37,965 bases of DNA from Bifidobacterium leontopitheci (GTDB taxonomy: Bacteria; Actinomycetota; Actinomycetes; Actinomycetales; Bifidobacteriaceae), in contig NZ_WBVT01000031.1 in the NCBI RefSeq assembly GCF_009193355.1, forward strand, positions 1-37,965, given 5' to 3'. The notes under the pieces were generated by a model. It saw nothing but the letters and a program-made list of their open reading frames with translations, had not been told where the DNA came from and did no database searches. Shown here in pieces: positions 9,712 to 18,730 of this stretch. A program made the position numbers and the translations under genes. Every line of letters starts with the position of its first letter. Position 1 is the stretch's first letter.

Positions 9712-10125
9712 ATGGAACATATGATCACTAAGTCCGCTGTTCGTCATATCGCTGGCACCCAAATCGCCGACGTCGATGTCATGGGTGCCTCCGTCCGTTC
9801 TTCGGTCCGCTCCTCGGTTCACGGCGCCGTGCGCAGGCGCAGGCGTGCCGCGTCGTCGTGGATCAGGGTCGCCGTCACATCCCTGCTGCTCATGCTCGCC
9901 TTCATGGCGGGCGTGATGCTGCCTCATCCGGCGCAGTCGGTGGCGGATCCCCAATTGGTCACCAGCTACACGGTGCAGCCGGGCGACACGCTGTGGTCGT
10001 ATGCGGAGTCGATCACCCCCGACGGCGGCGATGTGCGGGACACCGTGTCGAGGCTGGTCCAGCTCAATCATCTTGACGATGACTCCTTGGAGACCGGACA
10101 GCGGCTGCTGGTCCCCGTCGAATGA
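9712..10125 (+). CDS. LysM-domain membrane protein, likely SOS-induced division inhibitor
   Basis: A 137-residue protein with a basic cytoplasmic segment ending in five arginines (41-45), one membrane-spanning stretch (about 50-70) and a single extracellular LysM domain (about 85-135) beginning [16 protein letters not shown]. This layout, and its place divergent from lexA and upstream of nrdR, are those of the YneA / Rv2719c group, SOS proteins that delay septation after DNA damage. The inhibitory role is inferred from position and architecture; the LysM fold and membrane anchor are visible. The ATG at 9712 follows AAGGAGACGG; an in-frame upstream start would extend across the promoter and SOS half-site and is not used. 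Confidence 0.85.
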   Translation: MEHMITKSAVRHIAGTQIADVDVMGASVRSSVRSSVHGAVRRRRRAASSWIRVAVTSLLLMLAFMAGVMLPHPAQSVADPQLVTSYTVQPGDTLWSYAESITPDGGDVRDTVSRLVQLNHLDDDSLETGQRLLVPVE

Positions 10126-10144
10126 CACGCATGGCACGGCTGAG

Positions 10145-10176
10145 TTGAAACGTTTTGTCAGTCCATACGCTAATGT
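10145..10176 (+). promoter_or_regulatory. nrdR promoter, probably giving a leaderless mRNA
   Basis: A -35-like TTGAAA lies at 10145-10150. A -10-like TAATGT (10171-10176) stands exactly seven bases before the nrdR ATG, the spacing typical of leaderless actinobacterial transcripts. The 20-bp spacer is long; GCTAAT at 10169-10174 gives an alternative 18-bp spacing. The only purine-rich stretch, AAGGGA, lies one base from the start codon, too close for a normal ribosome binding site. Confidence 0.5.
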
Positions 10177-10183
10177 AAGGGAC

Positions 10184-10735
10184 ATGCATTGTCCTTATTG
10201 CCAGAATGCCGATACCAAGGTCGTCGATACGAGAATCAGCGACGACGGGTTCTCGATTCGCCGCCGTCGTGTGTGCCAGGTCTGCCATAAGCGGTTCACG
10301 ACCGTGGAAAGCACCATGCTGCTGGTGCGCAAGCGTTCGGGGAACGTGGAGCCGTTCGACCGCCGCAAGGTGGTCTCCGGCGTGAGAAAGGCATGCCAGG
10401 GCAGGCCGATCAACGAGGATGATCTGCGCAAGCTTGGACAGCGCGTCGAAGAGGATCTGCGCTCCCGCGGTCTGGCGGAGATCGCCTCCGATGATGTCGG
10501 CAAGGCCATCCTTCCGCCGTTGCGCGACCTTGATGAGGTGGCGTATCTGCGATTCGCCAGCGTGTACCAGAACTTTGAGAGCATCGACGACTTCCAGAAG
10601 GCCATTGACGAATTGCGTGCGGAGCGTCTTCAGGCCGCGGGCGCACAAGGCGCCGACACGCATGAAGCCGGCAAGGATGACACCGAAACCGAGGCAGCTG
10701 CCGCGGTGACGAAGGAGGTCAAGGGAAGGCGCTGA
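10184..10735 (+). CDS. nrdR: Transcriptional repressor NrdR
   Basis: A 183-residue NrdR, the nucleotide-sensing repressor of ribonucleotide reductase genes. The N-terminal zinc ribbon uses Cys3, Cys6, Cys31 and Cys34 (CPYC and CQVC). The ATP-cone domain follows at about 49-139. The last 40 residues form an acidic, alanine-rich tail longer than the usual 150-residue form. The ATG gives an N-terminus MHCPYC that is nearly invariant in the family. It follows the LysM gene by 58 bp and may also be read through from the SOS promoter. No copy of an NrdR box was recognised here. Confidence 0.96.
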   Translation: MHCPYCQNADTKVVDTRISDDGFSIRRRRVCQVCHKRFTTVESTMLLVRKRSGNVEPFDRRKVVSGVRKACQGRPINEDDLRKLGQRVEEDLRSRGLAEIASDDVGKAILPPLRDLDEVAYLRFASVYQNFESIDDFQKAIDELRAERLQAAGAQGADTHEAGKDDTETEAAAAVTKEVKGRR

Positions 10736-10871
10736 CGACGTTCCGCATGGCGTCATGGGTTGCAATCCTTTGAGCCGTCGGTTTCGTGAAACGACGGCAT
10801 TATGCCGCGTCGGCATTATGAATCGTCGTCATGAATGGCAGGTTCCGGCGGCCGCATGTCATCGTACGGTA

Positions 10872-10929
10872 CGAACAAGGGGCTGTGGCAGTCGCGGATG
10901 AAGCGGCGTCACAGCCCCTTGTTCGTTTT
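10872..10929 (+). terminator. Strong terminator between nrdR and the serA-like gene
   Basis: A perfect 16-bp stem (CGAACAAGGGGCTGTG / CACAGCCCCTTGTTCG) with a 22-base loop is followed by TTTT on the plus strand. It should stop transcripts from nrdR and shield the convergent gene. The rest of 10736-10979 holds a smaller imperfect hairpin (about 10774-10799, GCCGTCG / CGACGGC) and no gene that I can support. Confidence 0.75.
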
Positions 10930-10979
10930 CTCAACGGCGTGGTCGGCCGTCAGTCAGCCGACCGGCCACGCCGCGCGCA

Positions 10980-12179
10980 TCAGCCGATGACGCGCATACG
11001 GATCGTGCCCTCCAAGTGGCCCAAGGCATCCAGGGCGCTCTGGCTGGGCTTCTCGGACACGTCGGTCACCACATAGCCGAGTTCGCCCTCGGTGCCGAGC
11101 GACTGGGCGGCGATGTTGATGTTCTCCTCGCCGAGCACATGGTTCACGCGGGCGAGCACGCCGGGGAGGTTGGCGTGCAGGTGCGCGATGCGCACGGCGC
11201 CCTTGCACGGGCCGAGGGTGAGCTGCGGCAGGTTGACCGACAGCATCGTGGACCCCTTCTCCCAATAGTCCTCAAGACGCTGGGAGACGAAATGGCCGAT
11301 GGACTCCTGGGCCTCAAGGGTGGAACCGCCGATATGCGGTGTGAGGATCATGTTGTCCTCGTCGGCAAGGTCGGTGACGAACGGGTCGCCGCTCTTCTTC
11401 GGCTCGACCGGGAACACGTCGACCGCGGCGCCCGACAGGTGCCCGGCGTCGAGATGACGCTTCAATGCGGCCAGATCGGCCACGAATCCACGAGACAGGT
11501 TGATGAAGATGGAGTCCTGCTTCATATGCGAGAACTGCTCCTCGCCGAAGAAGCCGGTGTTCGCCTTGCGGCCGTCCACATGCAGCGTGACCGCATCCGA
11601 CTGCTCCAGCAGCTCGTTGAGCGTCTCGCAACGGTGGGCGTTGCCCATGGCGAGCTTCTCCTCGATGTCGTAGAACACGACGCGCATGCCGAGCGCCTCG
11701 GCCAGCACGGACAGCTGGGAGCCGATGTTGCCGTAGCCGATGATGCCCAGCGTCTTGCCGCGCACCTCGTGCGAGCCGGAGGCCGACTTGTCCCACAGGC
11801 CGTGACGCATGTGGTGGGTGTGCGCCGGGATGCGGCGCATCAGGCAGATGATGTCGCAGATGACCAGTTCCACGACCGAACGCGTGTTGGAATACGGCGC
11901 GTTGAACACGCCGATGCCCCGCTTGCCGGCATAGTCGAGGTCGACCTGGTTCGTGCCGATGCAGAAGCAGCCCACCGCGGTCAGCCGTGGGCATGCGTCG
12001 ATCACGGCGCGGGTGACGCTCGTCTTGGACCGGATGCCCAGCAGATCGACGTCCTGCAGCGCGTCGATGAGCTCGCCCTCGCTCAACGCGCCCTTCGCGC
12101 TCTCCACCTCGAACCCGTGGTTGCGCAACGACTGCGCGGCGTCGGGGTGAATGTTCTCCAATAACAAAGCTTTTGCCAT
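10980..12179 (-). CDS. serA: D-3-phosphoglycerate dehydrogenase (SerA type)
   Basis: A 399-residue D-isomer-specific 2-hydroxyacid dehydrogenase that would oxidise 3-phosphoglycerate to phosphohydroxypyruvate, the first step of serine synthesis. The NAD-binding GYGNIG is at 148-153. The catalytic Arg lies in NLSRGFVAD, Glu in DVFPVEP and His in LTPHIGGST. A C-terminal ACT domain (about 325-399) makes serine feedback inhibition plausible. Length and layout fit E. coli SerA (410 residues) rather than the long mycobacterial form. The ATG at 12179 is preceded by AAGGTGGGAG; a GTG nine bases upstream falls in that Shine-Dalgarno and is rejected. It starts 10 bp after helD, so the two are probably cotranscribed. 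Other hydroxyacid substrates cannot be excluded. Confidence 0.88.
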   Translation of the reverse strand: MAKALLLENIHPDAAQSLRNHGFEVESAKGALSEGELIDALQDVDLLGIRSKTSVTRAVIDACPRLTAVGCFCIGTNQVDLDYAGKRGIGVFNAPYSNTRSVVELVICDIICLMRRIPAHTHHMRHGLWDKSASGSHEVRGKTLGIIGYGNIGSQLSVLAEALGMRVVFYDIEEKLAMGNAHRCETLNELLEQSDAVTLHVDGRKANTGFFGEEQFSHMKQDSIFINLSRGFVADLAALKRHLDAGHLSGAAVDVFPVEPKKSGDPFVTDLADEDNMILTPHIGGSTLEAQESIGHFVSQRLEDYWEKGSTMLSVNLPQLTLGPCKGAVRIAHLHANLPGVLARVNHVLGEENINIAAQSLGTEGELGYVVTDVSEKPSQSALDALGHLEGTIRMRVIG

Positions 12180-12189
12180 GACTCCCACC

Positions 12190-14466
12190 TTAGAGGCTCA
12201 ACGACGTTTCGTCTTCCTTTGTCCGCACTATAAGCAGCCGCTGGGTCGGACGGGTCATCGCCACATACAGGTCGGACGCGGCCACCAGGCGCGACGGCGC
12301 GTCCTCCTCGATGCGGCCGGGGTTCACCACCACCACCGCGTCGAACTCCAGACCCTTGACGGCCTCGGTCGTGCTGACGGAGACCTGCGCCTCCCACTCC
12401 TGCTGCGCGGCGAGGCGGTCGGCCTCCTTGGCGCCCACCGCGTCCGGCAGTGCGGCGCCGATCGCCGAGCGCAGCGGCGACACCAGCGATTCGGGGGCGA
12501 TGACGGCGACGCGGCCGCTGCCGTCGGCGGCGACATAGTCGCGGGTCAGCGCGCACACCTGCGCCGCGGTCCGCTCCATCAGCTCCTCGCCGGTGCCGAC
12601 GGTGACGCGTCGCACCGCGTCGGCGATGGTGCGCACCGCGTTCACCGTGGAGATATAGAGTCCCTGCTTGGACGCGAAATCCGACGCCAGGTCGGAGACC
12701 TCCTGCGGATTGCGGTAGTTGATGGTCAGCTCGTCAAGCTCCCAGCCGTGCTCGCCGAACAGCCGGTCCATGGTGCGGTTCCATATTCTCGTGCCGCCAA
12801 GCGCCGCGGTCTGCGCGACGTCGCCGACGATGGTGAACGAGCGCGACGGGCAGCGGCGCATCAGCATACGCCAGTCCATGGCGGTCAGCTCCTGCGCCTC
12901 GTCGACGACGACATGGCCGTAGGTCCATTCGCGGTCGGCGGCCGCACGCTGCGAGAGCACCTCGCCGCCGTCGCCGTTCATCTGGTCGGCGAGCATCTGC
13001 GCGTTGACCAGCGAGCCGCCGCCGAACTGGGCGAGCGTGTCTCGGGCGAACTGCTCCTCCTCGGCGCGCTTCGCGTCCTTGGCGGCCTGCTGCGCGGCGA
13101 GCTTGGGGTCGGGGCCGAGCAGTTCCATCGCCTCGTCGAGCAGCGGGATGTCGGAGACCGTCATGGCGGAGCCGCGCGGCCGGTACAGGGCCTGCGCGTC
13201 CTCTTCGGTCAGCCATGGCGCCATCGCCCGAAGCCGCTTGGGGTTCGACCACAGGCTGGCGATCAGCCACGGCGCGTTCATCGGCAGCCACGCGAGGTTG
13301 AGGGTGACGCGGACCTTGTCGTTCATGCGCAGCTGGGCCAACGCTGTGGCGAGCTCGTCGGAGGACGGCGTGTAGTCGAGCTGTTCCGCGTAGCGGTCGC
13401 GCAGCGTCTCCAGCATGTGCTGGACGAACGCCTCGCGCGCCTTGTTGTGTGGCTGACGGCCACGCTTCGCCTGTTCGATCGCCTTGGTGATGTCGACCGG
13501 CGTCATGCGCACGGCGATGCCGTTGACATGCACGGTCGGCAGGTCGGCGGGCACGCGCTCGCGCATGGCGACGGCCGCGGCGACGACCTGCGCCATGCGG
13601 CGGTCACCCTTGAGCATGGCGACGTGCGGGGTGTCGGTGTCGGTGACGGTGACGCCGGGGATGAGGTCGGCGATCGTGCGGCTGACCACGCCCGTCTCGC
13701 CGAGCGAGGGGAGCACCTGGTCGATGTAGTGCAGGAACGTCGAGCTGGGGCCGACCACCAGCACGCCGGATCTGGAGAGCGTGCGCCGGTGCGTGTACAG
13801 CAGGTAGGCGGCGCGGTGGAGCGCGACCGCGGTCTTGCCGGTGCCGGGGCCGCCCTGGACCACGACGGCGTGGCGCATGTCCGAACGGATGATGCGGTCC
13901 TGCTCGGCCTGGATCGTGGCGACGATGTCGGTCATCTTGCCGGTGCGCCGGGAGCTGAGCGACGCCAGCAGCGCGCCCTCGCCGGTGAGCGTGCCCGCCT
14001 TCGACGCCTTGCCGACCTGATCGGAGTGCACGTCCAGCACCTCGTCCTCGACGCCCACCACATCGCGGAAGTGCAGGGTGATGTGCCGGCGCATCACGAT
14101 GTCGCCATGGTTTGACGGCGTGGCCTCGTAGAACGGCCGGGCCGCCTCGGCGCGCCAATCGGTGAGGATCGGCTCATGGTCGTCGCTGGACAGGCCGATG
14201 CGCCCGATATAGCGGCGCCTGCCCGCCGTATCGTCCAGACGTCCGAACACGAGACGGTCCTCCACGGCGCGCAGCTGCGTGAGCCGGTCCTCGTACATGG
14301 TGGCGAACGAGTCGCGTTCCGTGCGCTGCGTGGGCGATCCGTGGGATCCCGCCGCACGGACCGCGTCCAGCCGCGAGCGGGTCTGGGCCCGCATCGCGTC
14401 CAGCCGCGCGTACGCGCGGTCCACTTCGTGCTGTTCCTCCTGCAGTTGCGAAGAAAATCCCGACAT
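12190..14466 (-). CDS. helD: HelD-like UvrD-family ATPase, RNA polymerase recycling factor
   Basis: A 758-residue superfamily 1 helicase-like protein. An N-terminal coiled-coil arm (about 1-75) is followed by a Walker A loop GGPGTGKT (205-212), a DEAQE Walker B, and UvrD-type motifs through to VAMTRPTQRL near the C-terminus. The coiled coil plus the sequence around the P-loop is typical of actinobacterial HelD, which removes RNA polymerase from stalled complexes rather than acting as a repair helicase; that role is family knowledge. The ATG at 14466 gives the N-terminus MSGFSSQLQEEQ; an upstream TTG adds 11 poorly conserved residues. It runs into serA on the same strand. The 257 bp on its other side, before mraZ, hold the divergent control region. 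Confidence 0.85.
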   Translation of the reverse strand: MSGFSSQLQEEQHEVDRAYARLDAMRAQTRSRLDAVRAAGSHGSPTQRTERDSFATMYEDRLTQLRAVEDRLVFGRLDDTAGRRRYIGRIGLSSDDHEPILTDWRAEAARPFYEATPSNHGDIVMRRHITLHFRDVVGVEDEVLDVHSDQVGKASKAGTLTGEGALLASLSSRRTGKMTDIVATIQAEQDRIIRSDMRHAVVVQGGPGTGKTAVALHRAAYLLYTHRRTLSRSGVLVVGPSSTFLHYIDQVLPSLGETGVVSRTIADLIPGVTVTDTDTPHVAMLKGDRRMAQVVAAAVAMRERVPADLPTVHVNGIAVRMTPVDITKAIEQAKRGRQPHNKAREAFVQHMLETLRDRYAEQLDYTPSSDELATALAQLRMNDKVRVTLNLAWLPMNAPWLIASLWSNPKRLRAMAPWLTEEDAQALYRPRGSAMTVSDIPLLDEAMELLGPDPKLAAQQAAKDAKRAEEEQFARDTLAQFGGGSLVNAQMLADQMNGDGGEVLSQRAAADREWTYGHVVVDEAQELTAMDWRMLMRRCPSRSFTIVGDVAQTAALGGTRIWNRTMDRLFGEHGWELDELTINYRNPQEVSDLASDFASKQGLYISTVNAVRTIADAVRRVTVGTGEELMERTAAQVCALTRDYVAADGSGRVAVIAPESLVSPLRSAIGAALPDAVGAKEADRLAAQQEWEAQVSVSTTEAVKGLEFDAVVVVNPGRIEEDAPSRLVAASDLYVAMTRPTQRLLIVRTKEDETSLSL

Positions 14467-14647
14467 GCAATTCCGTTCTCTCGGTGAAAACTCAGGCAAT
14501 CAAATCTAGCGCATGGGCCCTACACGGGGCGCCCGCGGGCAGGCTCGAAGGCGCACGTCGCCGCACCGGGCGCCGATGGCGTCCGGCGGCCGCCTTCGGC
14601 CGTGTTGTGGAGGAAGCGCGTCAATATCGCGTCGAAAAACGCATTTT

Positions 14648-14683
14648 GTGGGGTGAGATGGGGAGATGTGGGGTAAAGTGGTG
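14648..14683 (+). promoter_or_regulatory. MraZ-binding repeats upstream of mraZ
   Basis: Four direct repeats start at 14648, 14658, 14668 and 14678, exactly 10 bp apart: GTGGGG, ATGGGG, GTGGGG, GTGGTG. The same spacing of GTGGG boxes is known upstream of mraZ in E. coli and mollicutes, where MraZ binds to repress the dcw operon. The start codon of mraZ is 46 bp downstream of the last box. I found no convincing -35 box, though TATACC at 14690-14695 could be a -10. Confidence 0.7.
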
Positions 14684-14723
14684 AATCGGTATACCCGGAT
14701 TCATAAGTCAAGGAGGTGGAACG

Positions 14724-15248
14724 TTGGTCGAAGACTCTCAGATTCGCGCTGACGAAGCCGCCTCCGCGCCGATGACGAATCCGGCTGCGGCGGAGCAGTT
14801 TTCGCTTCCGCCGCTGCTGCTTGGCACGTACACGCCGAAGATCGACGCCAAGGGACGGATGGCGCTCCCCGCCAAATTCCGCTCCCAGCTTGGCCCCGGT
14901 CTGGTCATGGCGCGAGGTCAGGAGCGGTGCGTCTACCTGCTGCCGCAGAGCGAGTTCCGCCGCATCGCCGTGCAGATCCAGCACACGTCGATGGGCAACA
15001 AGGCCGCACGCGACTACCTGCGCGTGTTCCTGTCCGGGGCGGTGGACCAGGATCCCGACAAGCAGGGCCGTGTATTGGTGCCCCAGATGCTGCGCGACTA
15101 CGCGAATCTGGGCAATGACATCGTGGTGATCGGCGTGGGGACCCGCGCCGAGATATGGAACCGAGAGGCTTGGGAGCGTTACTTGAACGAAAAGGAACAG
15201 GGCTATGCGGACATAGCCGACGACGTGCTGCCGGCGGTGGGATTCTGA
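14724..15248 (+). CDS. mraZ: Transcriptional regulator MraZ
   Basis: First gene of the dcw cluster. MraZ has two SpoVT-AbrB-like halves and forms a ring that binds repeats in its own promoter; here four such repeats lie just upstream. Conserved DAKGRMALPAKFR near residues 40-52 and the second-half DKQGRVLVPQMLR are visible. At 174 residues it is some 25-30 longer than usual, because of a hydrophilic N-terminal tail. The start is TTG, fixed by a perfect AAGGAGGTGG eight bases or so upstream. The stop codon overlaps the rsmH ATG by one base. Confidence 0.93.
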   Translation: MVEDSQIRADEAASAPMTNPAAAEQFSLPPLLLGTYTPKIDAKGRMALPAKFRSQLGPGLVMARGQERCVYLLPQSEFRRIAVQIQHTSMGNKAARDYLRVFLSGAVDQDPDKQGRVLVPQMLRDYANLGNDIVVIGVGTRAEIWNREAWERYLNEKEQGYADIADDVLPAVGF

Positions 15249-16393
15249 TGACCGATTTCTCAGCGATCCACAAGCCGGTGCTCCTTGACGAGTGCGTGTC
15301 CCTGATGTCGCCTGCCCTCGAAGGCCAGGGCGCCGTCGCGGTCGACTGCACCCTGGGCCTGGCCGGGCACACCATCGCATTCCTCAAGGCATGCCCCAAC
15401 GCGAAGGTGATCGGCATCGACCGTGACGAGGAGGCCCTGGCGATGGCGACCGAGCGGGTCGCCGGCGAAGGGCTGTCCGACCGCTTCACCCCCGTGCATG
15501 CCGCCTTCGACGAGTTCTCCGCCGTGCTGGACGATCTGGGCGTCCGCCGGGTGAACGCCGCGTTCATGGATCTGGGCCTGTCCAGCCTGCAGATCGACGA
15601 GACCGACCGCGGGTTCTCCTACGCCCACGACGCGCCGCTCGACATGCGCATGGACGTGAGCCAGACGCTCACCGCCCGGCAGATCCTGGCCGAATACCCG
15701 GCCGAACGGCTTGCCGGCATCTTCCGCACATACGGCGAGGAACGGTTCGCCCGGCAGATCGCCCGCGAGATCGTCAAACGCCGCGGCCGCGATCCGCTGA
15801 CCACATCCGACCAGCTGACCCGTCTCGTCGACGAGGTCGTGCCGCAGGCCCACCGCCCTGCAGGCAACCCCGCCAAGCGCGTGTTCCAGGCGCTGCGCAT
15901 CGAGGTCAACGGCGAGCTGGACAAGCTTGCCGGCACGCTGCCGCAGATCGCCTGCCGTCTCGCACCCCACGGCCGCCTGGTCGTCGAGTCGTACCACTCG
16001 CTCGAAGACCGCACGGTGAAGACGTTCATGGCCGAGGGCCTGCGCATCGACGCGCCGGCCGGGCTGCCCGTCATTCCCGAGGACGCCAAGCCGTTCTTCG
16101 AGCCGCTGACCCGTGGCGCCGTCAAGGCGGACGAGGCCGAGGTGGCGCGCAATCCCCGCTCGGCGTCGGTCAGACTGCGCGGCGTGGAGCTCATCCGCCC
16201 GCTGCCGCAGCGCTGGCGCAGCCGGTATCTGGCGCAGGCAAGCGACGACGACGCGTATGAGCGCAGCGTCGCACAGGCCAAGGGGCGGCCCGCGCGCCGC
16301 GCCGCGGTCGCTCACGACAGGGACGGCGCCACGCGGCGCACAGGACGCAACACTGCAGGAAGAACCGACGACAACCACGGAAGGAGGCGCTGA
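15248..16393 (+). CDS. rsmH: 16S rRNA N4-cytidine methyltransferase RsmH (MraW)
   Basis: A 381-residue RsmH, which methylates N4 of cytidine 1402 in the decoding centre of 16S rRNA. Visible are the SAM-binding DCTLGLAGHT and GIDRD stretches in the first 65 residues, the family motif FMDLGLSSLQID near 110, and RVFQALRIEVNGEL in the middle. The usual ~310-residue protein is followed here by about 60 residues rich in Arg, Ala and Asp with no evident fold. Translation is coupled to mraZ (ATGA-type overlap), and the ftsL-like gene starts one base after its stop codon. Confidence 0.95.
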   Translation: MTDFSAIHKPVLLDECVSLMSPALEGQGAVAVDCTLGLAGHTIAFLKACPNAKVIGIDRDEEALAMATERVAGEGLSDRFTPVHAAFDEFSAVLDDLGVRRVNAAFMDLGLSSLQIDETDRGFSYAHDAPLDMRMDVSQTLTARQILAEYPAERLAGIFRTYGEERFARQIAREIVKRRGRDPLTTSDQLTRLVDEVVPQAHRPAGNPAKRVFQALRIEVNGELDKLAGTLPQIACRLAPHGRLVVESYHSLEDRTVKTFMAEGLRIDAPAGLPVIPEDAKPFFEPLTRGAVKADEAEVARNPRSASVRLRGVELIRPLPQRWRSRYLAQASDDDAYERSVAQAKGRPARRAAVAHDRDGATRRTGRNTAGRTDDNHGRRR

Positions 16394-16394
16394 C

Positions 16395-16856
16395 ATGGCG
16401 GCACCGATGCTTTCATCGCGACCTGACGCCGCTCCGGCAGGCCGCGAGGCCGAACAGGGCGGCCGCCCCGCCGCGCGCCCCGAACTGCATGTCGTCGAAA
16501 ACCCGAGGCATGACGTGAAGGCGTCCGCGGCCGGCAACCTCGAACGGGTCATCGAATGGACCCGCATGCGCGGCACGTCCCTCGTCCACGTCGTCATCGC
16601 CATCGTGTTCCTGGTGGCCACGCTGCTCGGCACCCTCATGCTGCGCACGCAGATGGTCCAGAACTCCTTCGACTCGGCCAAGACGCAGGAGCGCATCGAC
16701 ATGCTCACCCAGGACGTGCAGGACGACCAGGCGAAGCTCGACTCCCTCGTGTCGTCCCTGCCGGACAAGGCGCAGAAGATGGGCATGGTCCCGCAGCAGG
16801 ATTCCGTCACCATCGACCTCAACGGATACAAGCCGAGCAAGGGGTCCGCGCAATGA
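16395..16856 (+). CDS. ftsL: FtsL-like divisome protein
   Basis: A small bitopic protein of 153 residues: a cytoplasmic, Ala/Arg/Pro-rich tail (1-58), one membrane span (about 62-83), and an extracellular coiled coil (about 88-118) with a heptad pattern, then a short tail. Sequence conservation of FtsL is always low; the call rests on this layout plus position between rsmH and the class B penicillin-binding protein, where FtsL is encoded in most dcw clusters. It would form a complex with FtsQ and FtsB that activates FtsW and FtsI. AAGGAGG precedes the ATG. Its stop overlaps the next start (ATGA). Confidence 0.82.
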   Translation: MAAPMLSSRPDAAPAGREAEQGGRPAARPELHVVENPRHDVKASAAGNLERVIEWTRMRGTSLVHVVIAIVFLVATLLGTLMLRTQMVQNSFDSAKTQERIDMLTQDVQDDQAKLDSLVSSLPDKAQKMGMVPQQDSVTIDLNGYKPSKGSAQ

Positions 16857-18676
16857 AAGGACAGACGGGCCTCATGGCCTCGATACGCAACTGGTACAGG
16901 CCGAGGGCGTTCCTCGTCAAATGCGTCGCGATCGGCGTCGTCCTCGCCTTTGTGGCGTCTGCATGCCTGGCGCAGCTCGTCGCGATCCAGCTGATCGACG
17001 GGCAGACCACCGCGCAGGCGGCCACGCAGTCGCGCACGCAGAAGGTCGTCGTACATTCGATGCGCGGCCGCATCCTGGACACCAACGGCACGGTCCTCGC
17101 GCAGAGCGTGGAACGCTACGACATCGTCGGCGACCCATGGGCGGTCTCCACGTTCAGCCCGATCGACTGCGGCACCACCAAGGCCAAGCAGGCCGGCTTC
17201 TGCCACAGCGTGAACGGCAAGCCCGTCGGCCTGAAGGGCTCCGCGGCCGTCGCCCGCATGCTCGCCCCCGTGCTCAAGATGGACGCCAAGGAGCTCGGCG
17301 CGCAGCTGACCGGCACCGGCCGGTACGTGGTGCTCAAGAAGAACGTGACGCCGACGGTCAAACGGGCCATCGACGACATGCATCTCGGCGGCGTGGTCTA
17401 CGGACTGCTGACCAGCCAGCGCGTCTATGCCAACGGCACCCAGCTGGGCGCGCTGCTCGGCGGCGTCGACGACTCCGGCAAGGGTGTCGCGGGCATCGAG
17501 CAGATGAAGAACACGCTCCTCACCGGCACCGACGGCTACGTCGTCTACCAGCGCGGCAACGGCGGCGAGGAGATCCCCGGCACCACCACCGCCACCAAGG
17601 CGGCGGTCAACGGCTCCGACGTCACGCTCACCATCGACCATGACGTGGACTGGTACGTCAAGCAGGCGCTCAAGGAAGGCCAGAAGAAGACCGGCGCCGC
17701 ATGGGCCATCGCCGTCGTGCAGGAGATCGACAGCGGCGAGATCCTCGCGCTCGAGGACACCGACGACATCAAGGCGGGCAGCGACCAGGCGAAGCTGACC
17801 ACGTCGCGCGCCGTCAGCGAGACTTTCGAGCCCGGCTCCTCGGGCAAGGTGATCACCATGTCCGGCCTGCTGCAGACGGGACTGCACAAGGCGACCGACA
17901 AGTTCACCGTGCCGTACTCGTTCACGAAGGACGGCCAGGAGTACCATGACTCCTCCCAGCATGGCAGCGAGCGCTGGACGCTGGCCGGCATCATCAAGAA
18001 CTCCTCGAACGTGGGCACGGTCATGGCGTCGTCCCGGTACACGAACAAGCAGCGCTACGAGTTCCTGACGAAATTCGGCATCGGGCAGAGCAGCGGCCTG
18101 AACATCCCCGGCGAGTCGTGCGGCCAGCTCGGCACCCCCGAATCGTGGGACGGGCGAACCAGCAACACCGTGCTGTTCGGCCAGGGATACTCGACGAACG
18201 CGCTCCAGCTGACGAACGTCGTCGCCACCATCGGCAACAAGGGCGTGCGCCGTCAGCAGTCGCTGATCAAGTCGGTCACCGACGCCAACGGCCGCACCGA
18301 GACGTTGCCTGAGGGTACGTCGACCAGGGTCATCGACGAGAAGGTCGCCGCCGACGTGAAGGACGCGATGGAATCCGTCGCCGAAAGCTACAGCAAGGTC
18401 GTCAGCGTCAAGGGATACCGCATCGCCGCCAAGTCCGGCACCGCGGAGGTGGCGGGCTCCGACGGCCGGCTGACTTCGATCGTCGCAGACTTCACCGGCG
18501 TGATCCCCGCCGACAATCCGAAATTCGCCATCACCGTGGTCATGAAGGACCCGAAGGGCACGTACGGCGGCATGACCGCCGGACCGGTGTTCGCGCAGAT
18601 TGGTGAATTCCTTATGCAGAAGTACAACGTGCAGCCGTCCAGCCCGCGCAAGAATGCTATTGCAGTGGACTGGTGA
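16853..18676 (+). CDS. ftsI: Class B penicillin-binding protein (FtsI / PBP3-like)
   Basis: A 607-residue monofunctional transpeptidase that crosslinks septal peptidoglycan in partnership with FtsW. It has an N-terminal membrane anchor (about 20-47), the class B pedestal motif RGRILDTNGTVLA near 66-78, and a C-terminal transpeptidase domain. The active-site signatures are all present: SSGK with catalytic Ser329 and Lys332, SSN at 384-386, and KSGT at 527-530. There is no PASTA domain. The ATG overlaps the ftsL stop codon by three bases. A 54-bp gap separates it from the MurE-like gene downstream. Confidence 0.94.
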   Translation: MKGQTGLMASIRNWYRPRAFLVKCVAIGVVLAFVASACLAQLVAIQLIDGQTTAQAATQSRTQKVVVHSMRGRILDTNGTVLAQSVERYDIVGDPWAVSTFSPIDCGTTKAKQAGFCHSVNGKPVGLKGSAAVARMLAPVLKMDAKELGAQLTGTGRYVVLKKNVTPTVKRAIDDMHLGGVVYGLLTSQRVYANGTQLGALLGGVDDSGKGVAGIEQMKNTLLTGTDGYVVYQRGNGGEEIPGTTTATKAAVNGSDVTLTIDHDVDWYVKQALKEGQKKTGAAWAIAVVQEIDSGEILALEDTDDIKAGSDQAKLTTSRAVSETFEPGSSGKVITMSGLLQTGLHKATDKFTVPYSFTKDGQEYHDSSQHGSERWTLAGIIKNSSNVGTVMASSRYTNKQRYEFLTKFGIGQSSGLNIPGESCGQLGTPESWDGRTSNTVLFGQGYSTNALQLTNVVATIGNKGVRRQQSLIKSVTDANGRTETLPEGTSTRVIDEKVAADVKDAMESVAESYSKVVSVKGYRIAAKSGTAEVAGSDGRLTSIVADFTGVIPADNPKFAITVVMKDPKGTYGGMTAGPVFAQIGEFLMQKYNVQPSSPRKNAIAVDW

Positions 18677-18730
18677 GCATGGATACGGACATGAACCGGC
18701 ATGATCGCCGGCAGGAAGGAAGGTTGGGCC

